The notes beneath the pieces are model-generated. The model did not search any database, had not been told where the DNA came from, and saw only the letters and a program-made list of their open reading frames with translations. From NCBI GenBank assembly GCA_028703175.1, contig JAQVNJ010000100.1:1-22890 (forward strand): a stretch of DNA of 22,890 bases. Reading direction: 5' to 3'. The stretch comes from JAAYCB01 sp012744395. GTDB lineage: Bacteria > Planctomycetota > Planctomycetia > Pirellulales > Thermoguttaceae. Below are positions 14,381-20,657 of this stretch, piece by piece. The position numbers and the translations under genes were made by a program. The number at the start of each line of letters is the position of its first letter. Position 1 is the first letter of the stretch.

Positions 14381-15199
14381 TCACCCGGCGAGCGGTGTCA
14401 ACAGGATGTCGCGATACCAGACTTCAGCCCCTTCGGTCTGGAAGAGCAGCTTCCCGCGCGTGATCGACAGGTCGAACGCTTTGTTGACCAACTTGCCGTT
14501 GACGCGATATTCCAGCGTATCGCCCCTGCAAATCGCCTCGCAGTGCGTCCACTCGCCGAACTTGCCCTCCACGTCCTCGCGGCCGCGGAAACCGGCGGTG
14601 TCCCGCCAATCCGGGTCGCGGCCGTACCAGTTGACGCGGCCGCCCCGCAAAACGGCCGTTTCGCCCCCCTCGTGCCAGATTGTCGCCTTGCCCTGTTTGA
14701 CAATCTCGGCGCTGAGTTGGAGGACCACCGGCTTGCCGGCGTCATCCACGCTGCCATTGGCGGGCACAACGAGCAGGTCGCCGGCGCCCCCCTCGATCAC
14801 CTGAAACTCGTAGCTGGTCATCCACGGACCGGGCTCGTTCGGTCCGACGCAGTGCAGCAGCACGCCGCTGTCTCGCGCCTTGTCCTTGCGCGATCCGTAG
14901 GTCGGCTCGCCCCATTTGTAATCGAAGGAGAGTTTATAGTTGCTGAAGCTCTGCCTGGTGATCAGGCCGCCGTAATAGGCCGTTTCACCACTCCCGCCGG
15001 CGACGCGCAACATGCCGTCGACGACGGTGAAGATCCCCGGGTTTTCATACTTGGCCTGGGGGGTGTAGCAGTACCATCCGTCGAGGTTCTTGCCGTTGAA
15101 CAGCCGGATCGGCTCGGCCTTCACCACGCGGGGCATGGCGATCAGCGTTGCCACGGTCGCCCCCGCCCGGCCAAGAAAAACGCGGCGTGAAACTGTCAT
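14381..15199 (-). CDS. Exported DUF1080 protein (3-keto-disaccharide hydrolase family)
   Basis: 272 residues. A twin-arginine signal (SRRVFLGRAGATVATLIAMPRVVKA, 4-28) directs export of the folded protein. The mature part is one DUF1080 domain (PF06439), a concanavalin-like beta-sandwich: IRLFNGKNLDGWYCY (31-45), FTVVDGMLRVAG (57-68), GGLITRQSFSNYKLSFDYKWGE (77-98), DSGVLLHCVGP (110-120), YEFQVIEGG (130-138), EWTHCEAICRGDTLEYRVNGKLV (216-238) and ILLTPL (265-270). Characterised members cleave 3-keto-glucosides or 3-keto-disaccharides. The ATG at 15199 has GAGGAG about eight bases upstream. The gene follows the aldo/keto-reductase-like gene at 104 bp on the same strand, with a perfect hairpin between them. 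Only the family assignment is firm; the sugar is unknown. Confidence 0.93.
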   Translation of the reverse strand: MTVSRRVFLGRAGATVATLIAMPRVVKAEPIRLFNGKNLDGWYCYTPQAKYENPGIFTVVDGMLRVAGGSGETAYYGGLITRQSFSNYKLSFDYKWGEPTYGSRKDKARDSGVLLHCVGPNEPGPWMTSYEFQVIEGGAGDLLVVPANGSVDDAGKPVVLQLSAEIVKQGKATIWHEGGETAVLRGGRVNWYGRDPDWRDTAGFRGREDVEGKFGEWTHCEAICRGDTLEYRVNGKLVNKAFDLSITRGKLLFQTEGAEVWYRDILLTPLAG

Positions 15200-15245
15200 C
15201 GTTGAATCTCCTCGAAGTAGCCCGGGGTTGTGCGCAAACCGCCTT

Positions 15246-15264
15246 CCCCCGGCGACGCCGGGGG
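15246..15264. other. Perfect hairpin between the two exported-protein genes
   Basis: CCCCCGGC (15246-15253), GAC, GCCGGGGG (15257-15264) is a perfect 8-bp GC stem with a 3-base loop. It lies in the 104-bp gap between the aldo/keto-reductase-like gene and the DUF1080 gene. It could protect the upstream message or reduce read-through. No T-run follows. Confidence 0.6.
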
Positions 15265-15303
15265 CAGCGCTGGCGGAATCGCATGGTGGTCAGCCGCGCG
15301 TGT

Positions 15304-16257
15304 TCAGGACGTCTTGCCGAACTCGCGGACATATTCGGCGTTGGCGCGAATCTCGTCGAAGAAACGGGGATACATGCCCACAATCAGGCCGTCGGTCGGC
15401 TTGATCCGCTCGAAGGCGAACTGGAACGCCTGGCGGACCGACTGCTGGCTCCCGCACTTCCGCCCGGAGCCGAGAATCTTGAAGCCGAAGCAGGGCTTCT
15501 TGACCTGGCGCACGACCTCGGTCATGACCGTCGGATCATCGCGGTAGAAGGCGTAGCTGCCGACCGGCAAGGTCGGGTCCGGCTGGGCCTTTTCGCGCGC
15601 TTCGGGGATGTTCATCCGGGTGAGGAAGTAGAAGCAGGTCATGAAGAAATCGACTTCCCAGCCTTCGTCGGCGACGCGCCGGATGCAATCGGGATTGTGG
15701 GCCGACACGCCGGCCAGCAGGCCCCGGTCATGGACCTCCTTGACGAAGTCGTGGACCTCGCCGCTCTTGCCCGCCGCGAACATCGTGTCGGTCGCGCCGC
15801 CGTGGTGGGCGATCGCGAACGGCGCGGTGGCCTCGATCGTGGCCTTGACCTGGGCCCTGCCCGAGCTGAGGCAGAGAAACTGCATCTTCGAGCCGCGCTC
15901 CCGCATCGCGCGCAAGACCTCGGTCGACTTGTCCGAGGGCGAATACTGGTGGGTGTTGACCCCCTGCTGCTCGCAGCCCTGGAGGAACTCGACGGTTCGC
16001 TCGGGCGTATAATACTCCCGCATGTGCTGATCCATGTGGTGGCCCATGTACGAGTAGCCGCCGATCGGATTCCAGCCGGCGATCATCCGGCTCACGCGGT
16101 GCTTGCCCAATTGGATCGTCGGCAACTCGCCCGCGGCCGGCTGGTCTCCGGCCGAGGCCGCCGCGCCGACGGCGAGCCCGGATGCCACCGCGGCCGAACA
16201 CTGCCAGAGGAATTCGCGGCGGGCGGACCCGCGGAGATTGGGATCTGAAGAACTCAT
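15304..16257 (-). CDS. Exported aldo/keto-reductase-like protein
   Basis: 317 residues. The twin-arginine signal is SARREFLWQCSAAVASGLAVGAAASA (11-36). The rest reads as an aldo/keto-reductase-type TIM barrel: TIQLGKHRVSRMIAGWNPIGG (47-67), TVEFLQGCEQQGVNTHQYS (88-106), HHGGATDTMF (151-160), RGLLAGVSAHNPD (178-190), CFGFKILGSGRKC (256-268) and GLIVGMYPRFFDEI (290-303). The canonical Asp-Thr-Ala...Tyr segment after GVN is replaced by THQYSPSDKS, so the usual catalytic tetrad is not complete on sight; His151/His152 may be the tetrad His. Export through Tat fits a protein that folds around a cofactor in the cytoplasm. The ATG at 16257 has GGAGG seven bases upstream. The DUF1080 gene follows on the same strand, suggesting a shared role in sugar turnover (inference). 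Confidence 0.85.
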   Translation of the reverse strand: MSSSDPNLRGSARREFLWQCSAAVASGLAVGAAASAGDQPAAGELPTIQLGKHRVSRMIAGWNPIGGYSYMGHHMDQHMREYYTPERTVEFLQGCEQQGVNTHQYSPSDKSTEVLRAMRERGSKMQFLCLSSGRAQVKATIEATAPFAIAHHGGATDTMFAAGKSGEVHDFVKEVHDRGLLAGVSAHNPDCIRRVADEGWEVDFFMTCFYFLTRMNIPEAREKAQPDPTLPVGSYAFYRDDPTVMTEVVRQVKKPCFGFKILGSGRKCGSQQSVRQAFQFAFERIKPTDGLIVGMYPRFFDEIRANAEYVREFGKTS

Positions 16258-16497
16258 CTCGGCGCCTCCAAATTGATCAAGGGAATTCGTGGCAGTTCAC
16301 AGTCCCGACTGCGCCGGACTCAAACTGGCCAGGTTGCCGTGAGTCTAGAGAGGCGCCCCGGCGGAGTCAAGCCAATCTGCGGCGGCAGTCGTGAGCCGTC
16401 GGCCAACTGCCCGCGCCGCGCCGAGACCTGCCACGGACGATTCGCCGGCCGCCCCCCGCGGCCGCCGGCCCCGCGCCCCGTGAGGGGCATTCACCCC

Positions 16498-16562
16498 GCG
16501 CTCCGCCCCCCTGCCCTGCCCCGCGCTCCGCCCCCCTGCCCTGCCCCGCCCTGCCCTGCCCC
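16498..16562 (+). repeat. Two perfect 25-bp tandem repeats plus a third partial unit, C-rich
   Basis: Units at 16498-16522 and 16523-16547 are identical (GCGCTCCG followed by the 17-mer CCCCCCTGCCCTGCCCC). A partial GCCCTGCCCTGCCCC follows. The 17-mer also occurs, on the other strand, at 7925-7941. Its G-rich complement could form a G-quadruplex. Confidence 0.8.
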
Positions 16563-16606
16563 CGTGGCTGGAGTGCCGTGGGCCTTTCCACACCGAGGCC
16601 CGAGGA

Positions 16607-16612
16607 TAGACT
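16607..16612 (+). promoter_or_regulatory. Possible -10 box (TAGACT) of the DUF456 gene
   Basis: TAGACT fits the TAnnnT pattern of -10 elements and ends six bases before the ATG at 16619, a spacing used for leaderless messages. The only ribosome-site-like text, GAGG at 16602-16605, is 13 bases from the start. Low confidence. Confidence 0.25.
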
Positions 16613-16618
16613 ATAAGC

Positions 16619-17152
16619 ATGAATATTGTCTGGGCCGCGCTTCTACTGATCGTCCTGGCCGCGTGCTGGGTGCTGACCCTGCTGGGAATGCCCGGCAACT
16701 GGCTGATGATTGCTGCGGCAGTCGGCTACGTGCTTCTCGTGCCCGGCGACTCGCCGGCCGCGATCGGTTGGGCGACGGTCGTTGTCCTCTCGGTGCTGGC
16801 TCTGCTGGGAGAACTGCTCGAGTTTCTGGCCGGGGCCTTGGGGGCGGCGAAAGCCGGCGGGAGCCGCCGCAGCGCGGTGCTGGCGTTGGCGGGCTCGCTC
16901 GCCGGCGCGGTCGTCGGGCTGTTCGTCGGCCTGCCGATTCCGCTCGTCGGCCCGCTGCTCGGCGCCCTGCTGCTGGCCGGCGCGGGGGCATTCGCGGGGG
17001 CCGTCCTGGGAGAGCGGTGGAAAGGACGGCAACTGGATAAGAGCCTGAAGGTCGGTGAAGCGGCCTTCTGGGGGCGATTGCTGGGAACCGCGGCCAAATC
17101 GGCCTTGGGGGCGATGATGGTGGCCACGACGGTGATCGCCCTGGTTGCCTAG
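16619..17152 (+). CDS. DUF456 family membrane protein
   Basis: 177 residues, almost entirely hydrophobic, with helices at about 4-22, 27-42, 48-74, 85-104, 108-130 and 152-176. The pattern GMPGNWLM (23-30), GELLEFLAGALGAAKAGGSRRSA (64-86), GLFVGLPIPLVGPLLGALLLAGAGAF (100-125) and GERWKG (131-136) matches DUF456 (PF04306), a glycine-zipper-rich inner-membrane family of unknown function. The length is normal for the family. The ATG at 16619 directly precedes the first helix. The PhoD-like gene follows at 262 bp with its own likely promoter, so the two are probably separate units. Confidence 0.9.
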   Translation: MNIVWAALLLIVLAACWVLTLLGMPGNWLMIAAAVGYVLLVPGDSPAAIGWATVVVLSVLALLGELLEFLAGALGAAKAGGSRRSAVLALAGSLAGAVVGLFVGLPIPLVGPLLGALLLAGAGAFAGAVLGERWKGRQLDKSLKVGEAAFWGRLLGTAAKSALGAMMVATTVIALVA

Positions 17153-17334
17153 CCGGCGAGCAGGGTCGGGCGAATCACTCCAGGTACAACTCCGGCCGGC
17201 GGCAATCGAGGTGCGCGGAGCAAGCCGCTCGCCGCGGGCGGGCGATTGAACCGCCAACCGCCCCTTCACGCGTTCCCCACCATCCGCCCGCGGTAAATCC
17301 CCCGCCATGTTGCACCGCTCTGTGCCCGAAGTCC

Positions 17335-17363
17335 TTGACGCCGCGAGGGCGCGAGGCTATGGA
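17335..17363 (+). promoter_or_regulatory. Possible promoter of the PhoD-like gene
   Basis: TTGACG (17335-17340, 5 of 6 matches) is followed by exactly 17 bases and TATGGA (17358-17363, 3 of 6 matches). A transcript would start near 17370, giving a leader of about 45 bases before the ATG at 17415. Confidence 0.3.
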
Positions 17364-17414
17364 ATAGGTTCTCCCGCCAGTTCCGCCGCAGAGCCAGGAA
17401 GAGCCAGGTGAGCA

Positions 17415-19346
17415 ATGAACCGCATCCTCCAACTGCTGATCCTCACGCTTGTTGCCGGTCTTGGCGGCACTGCCGCCGCTGGCGGCGCGGACGGGCCGTT
17501 TCCCGGCGAGCGGGGAGCGACGCTCGACACGGCCTGCCGGCTCGATATCTGGGACAAGAGGGGCGGCGGGCTGCTTGCCAAGCTGGTCAAGGTGCCGCGC
17601 GACCAGGTTGTCGGCTTCGCGCTCTACACGCACGATCACGGCGTGTTGAAAATGTCGGCCCAGTTGTTTCCCCTCCAGGAAGGCGAGGCCAGGGAGGCGC
17701 GGCTCGAGTTGAATATAGACGGCCAGTGGCGGGAAGCGGCCCGGTCGCCGGTGATTTACCCCGGCTGGTCGGCGCACTTCCGCCTCGAGCCGTGGGACAG
17801 CACCCGCGACGTCCCCTACCGGGTCCGGCATGGCAACGCAGCGGTGTTCGAGGGGCTGATTCGCAAGGACCCGGTCGATAAGGACGTGATCGTCGTCGGC
17901 TCCCTTTCGTGCAACTCGAACGCCGACCGCGGCGATCGCGATACGATCGTGGAGAACCTGAAGAAACAGGACCCGGACCTGCTCTTCTTCGCCGGCGATC
18001 AAAGCTACGACCACAAACAACACACGGCGGCCTGGCTCCTGTGGGGGCGGCAGTTCCGGGAAATCATCAAGGATCGGCCCGTGGTGACGATTCCCGACGA
18101 TCACGATGTCGGCCACGGCAACCTCTGGGGCGAGGGGGGAATCGTCGCCGAATCGCCGGCGGGCGACACGGGCGGATATTTCTATCCGGCCGAGTACGTC
18201 CGCATGGTCGAACGTTGCCAGACGTGGCATCTTCCCGATCCGGCCGACCCGCGCCCCGTTGCCCAGGGAATCACCACGTATTTCACGCGGCTGCGCGTCG
18301 GCGGCGTCGACTTCGCCATCCTGGAGGACCGCAAGTTCAAGACGGGCCCCAACGGGACGATCCCGCGGATGGGGCCGCGGCCGGACCATATCCAAGAGGC
18401 CGGCTACGATCCGAAGAAGATCGACCTGCCGGGCCTCGAACTGCTGGGCGATCGGCAGATGGCCTTTCTCGCTGAGTGGGGGGAGGATTGGACGGGCGCG
18501 GTGATCAAGGCGGCGCTCTCGCAGACCGCCTTCTGCGGGGCCGTTCACCTCCACGGTTCGAAACAGAATCGGCTGCTGGCCGACCTCGACTGCAACGGCT
18601 GGCCGCAGGCGGGCCGCAACAAGGCGCTTGCCGCGCTGCGCCGCGTGCGGGCTTGCCACCTTTGCGGCGACCAGCACCTGGCCGCCGTGGTCAAGCATGG
18701 CATCGATCGATTCCGCGACGGTCCCTACGGATTCACCAGCCCGGCAATCATCAACAGCTACTACGCCCGCTGGTGGTCGCCCGCCGACGAGCAGGCCGGC
18801 GCCAACCCGATCCCCGGCAGCCCCCTGCCTTGGACCGGCGACTACCTCGACGGCCTCTACAACCCGATCACGATGATCGCCTACGCCAATCCGGCCTTCG
18901 ACAGCATGCCGGAGATGCGCAAGAGCCAGCGCGACCCGAAGGCGATCCTCGGCGACGGCTACGGCCTGATCCGCTTCAACAAGCGGACCGGCGAAACAAC
19001 CTTTGAGTGCTGGCCTCGGTATGCCGATGTCTCCCAAGGGGACATAGCCCAGTACCCCGGCTGGCCGGTGACCTTCCAGGTCGAAGAAAACGACGGCCGG
19101 CAGGTCGCCGGCCACCTGCCGGAACTGGTCTTCGAAAACGCGGTCGACCCGGTGGTGCAGACAATCGAGGAGGCAACCGGCGAGGTGCTCTATACGCTGC
19201 GGATTCAAGGCGATCGCTTCCGGCCTCACGTTTACGCGCCGGGAAAATACTCGGTCAAAGCCGGCCCGCACAGGCCCGGCGCCTGGTCGATGCAGCACGT
19301 CGAACCGGCCGGACCGGGCGCCGCGCCCCTTCAGGTGAGATTCTGA
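17415..19346 (+). CDS. Secreted PhoD-like metallophosphatase
   Basis: 643 residues. The Sec signal peptide is MNRILQLLILTLVAGLGGTAAAGG (1-24), so it acts outside the cytoplasm. An N-terminal beta-rich domain (35-150) precedes a calcineurin-like metallophosphatase domain of the PhoD type. Metal-site motifs are VVGSLSCNSNADRGD (160-174), FFAGDQSYDH (191-200), VVTIPDDHDVGHGN (223-236) and ACHLCGDQHLAAV (413-425), with AILEDRKFK (301-309) and LGDRQMAFL (344-352). PhoD proteins hydrolyse phosphodiesters and monoesters, often under phosphate limitation; no Pho box was seen. The cysteines in SCNSN, HLCGD and LDCNGW near the active site are noticeable. The ATG is preceded by AGGTGA. The downstream half-PurL gene starts 116 bp later on the same strand. 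Confidence 0.88.
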   Translation: MNRILQLLILTLVAGLGGTAAAGGADGPFPGERGATLDTACRLDIWDKRGGGLLAKLVKVPRDQVVGFALYTHDHGVLKMSAQLFPLQEGEAREARLELNIDGQWREAARSPVIYPGWSAHFRLEPWDSTRDVPYRVRHGNAAVFEGLIRKDPVDKDVIVVGSLSCNSNADRGDRDTIVENLKKQDPDLLFFAGDQSYDHKQHTAAWLLWGRQFREIIKDRPVVTIPDDHDVGHGNLWGEGGIVAESPAGDTGGYFYPAEYVRMVERCQTWHLPDPADPRPVAQGITTYFTRLRVGGVDFAILEDRKFKTGPNGTIPRMGPRPDHIQEAGYDPKKIDLPGLELLGDRQMAFLAEWGEDWTGAVIKAALSQTAFCGAVHLHGSKQNRLLADLDCNGWPQAGRNKALAALRRVRACHLCGDQHLAAVVKHGIDRFRDGPYGFTSPAIINSYYARWWSPADEQAGANPIPGSPLPWTGDYLDGLYNPITMIAYANPAFDSMPEMRKSQRDPKAILGDGYGLIRFNKRTGETTFECWPRYADVSQGDIAQYPGWPVTFQVEENDGRQVAGHLPELVFENAVDPVVQTIEEATGEVLYTLRIQGDRFRPHVYAPGKYSVKAGPHRPGAWSMQHVEPAGPGAAPLQVRF

Positions 19347-19462
19347 GGGCGGGCGATGGCAATCTGAAATCCTCGGCAATGGCGCCGGAATGTCTGCCGC
19401 GCGTCAAACTTCGTTGGACTTTTGCTGGGACACGAACGAGAACTCTTCCAGGAGACGAGGGA

Positions 19463-20563
19463 ATGAACAGGATTGAAAAGGCATTGATGCACGCACTATT
19501 CACCCATCTGCATCACAATACCGACAAGGCGATCGACTTCAAGGCGATCGATGCCTTGAACAAGAAAGTCGAAAAGCTCTTCCCCAAGGCCGTGCTCGTT
19601 GGCCCCGGCGACGATGCCGCCGCATTCAAGTTCCCCGGCGCCCAGGGAGCCTTCGTGGGCAAGATGGAGAGCCATTGCTCGCCCTGCGTGCCGAGGCCGT
19701 ACGACGCCGCCGCCACGGGCGCCGGCGGGGCCATGCGGGACGTCGTGGCGATGGGCGCCAGGCCCCTTTTCCTGATGAATTTCATCGGCACCAGGCCGCT
19801 TGAAGACAAGGTCCTTGTCGGCCCCTGCGGGTTTGCCGGCAAATGCACCTGCGGGGAGTGCGTCGAGATGACCAGCGGCGAACGAGTCAACCTGATGGTC
19901 AAGGGGCTGCGGGATATGTGTCGGGCGATGGACGTCTTCATCGTCGGCGGCGGGTTCTCGACCTCGTTTTCAGACATCGTTCCGGCCACCGTCGTCGCGG
20001 TGTTCGGCAAGCTGGTGACAACCAAGCCGTTGACCAAGCCGGCGAAATCCGCCGGCGACCAGATCATCCTGATCGGCAAGACGGGAAGCGACGGCAACGA
20101 CACGCTCTACCGGGCCGGCCTGGTTGGCGAAATGAAGCCAGCCCGCGCGCGATTCAAGGTCGAGCGGGCGGTGATGGAGGCTTCCCTGGCCGCCTTCCAC
20201 AGCGGCAAGATCAAGGCCTGCTCCGACCTCGGAGCGGCCGGCATCGGCGCCGCCGTCTGTGAATCGGCGAGGTACGGTGGTTTCGGCGCTCAGGTCGATC
20301 TGGCCAAGGCCCCTGTCTGGGAAAAGAGCCTCACGCCCGAAGAGATCATGATCTGCGAGACCCAGGCGCGGATGGTTCTCCAGGTGGCCAAGAAAGACGT
20401 CGAGGCCGTGTTGAAAGCGGTCCGGGCCAAGAAGGTCCGCGCCGAGGTGATCGGCCAGATCAATCGCGACGACAAACAAGTCTTCGAGTACAACGGCAAG
20501 ACGGTGGCCGAAATCCCCAACGCCCCGACGCAAGCCCAATTGAAGGAACTGGTAAGCGGATAA
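19463..20563 (+). CDS. Stand-alone PurL N-terminal-half protein (AIR-synthase-like) with cysteine cluster
   Basis: 366 residues in two parts: a PurM/AIR-synthase N domain (about 35-190) and C domain (about 197-340). It aligns by eye with the first half of the FGAM synthase PurL: VGPGDDAA (46-53), ESHCSPC (69-75, where PurL has ESHNHPS), DAAATGAGGAMRDVVAMGARP (81-101), IVGGGFS (160-166, where PurL has a GGE), GKTGSDG (205-211), CSDLGAAGIG (253-262), ICETQARMVLQV (297-308) and NGKTVAEIP (344-352). Bacterial small PurL is about 730-760 residues, so the second half is missing. Extra cysteines, Cys72, Cys75, Cys122, Cys128, Cys130 and Cys133 (CGFAGKCTCGEC), suggest a bound metal or Fe-S cluster. 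The ATG at 19463 has AGGAG eight bases upstream. No other pur gene is adjacent. The function is probably not standard purine synthesis (inference). Confidence 0.85.
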   Translation: MNRIEKALMHALFTHLHHNTDKAIDFKAIDALNKKVEKLFPKAVLVGPGDDAAAFKFPGAQGAFVGKMESHCSPCVPRPYDAAATGAGGAMRDVVAMGARPLFLMNFIGTRPLEDKVLVGPCGFAGKCTCGECVEMTSGERVNLMVKGLRDMCRAMDVFIVGGGFSTSFSDIVPATVVAVFGKLVTTKPLTKPAKSAGDQIILIGKTGSDGNDTLYRAGLVGEMKPARARFKVERAVMEASLAAFHSGKIKACSDLGAAGIGAAVCESARYGGFGAQVDLAKAPVWEKSLTPEEIMICETQARMVLQVAKKDVEAVLKAVRAKKVRAEVIGQINRDDKQVFEYNGKTVAEIPNAPTQAQLKELVSG

Positions 20564-20622
20564 CAGGATGCCACGGGGTTGGGGAATCGGGTTCGCACGG
20601 CTTTGCGTCCGGTTCACGGCGG

Positions 20623-20645
20623 CTTGCCGGGAATTCCCCGGCGAG
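20623..20645. terminator. Hairpin between convergent genes
   Basis: CTTGCCGGG (20623-20631), AATTC, CCCGGCGAG (20637-20645) forms a 9-bp stem with one G-T wobble. It lies 60 bases after the half-PurL stop and 13 bases from the GH123-like stop, so it could serve both strands. No long T-run is present on either side. Confidence 0.4.
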
Positions 20646-20657
20646 TCTGCCTGCGAA

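Larger units (their letters stand above)
16258..16618. other. 361-bp divergent gap
   Basis: This is the upstream region for both the aldo/keto-reductase-like gene (-) and the DUF456 gene (+). The right half is dominated by the C-rich tandem repeat at 16498-16562. No gene is supported. Minus-strand promoter candidates are too weak to call. Confidence 0.45.

Noticed and set aside
17175..19379. 734-codon open frame on the minus strand
   Set aside because: It lies opposite the PhoD-like gene, whose motifs and signal peptide are clear. The antisense product shows no known motif.
19007..19462. Longer start for the half-PurL protein inside the PhoD-like gene
   Set aside because: The upstream part overlaps the PhoD-like coding region in another frame and is Arg-rich. 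The ATG at 19463 has a strong ribosome site.
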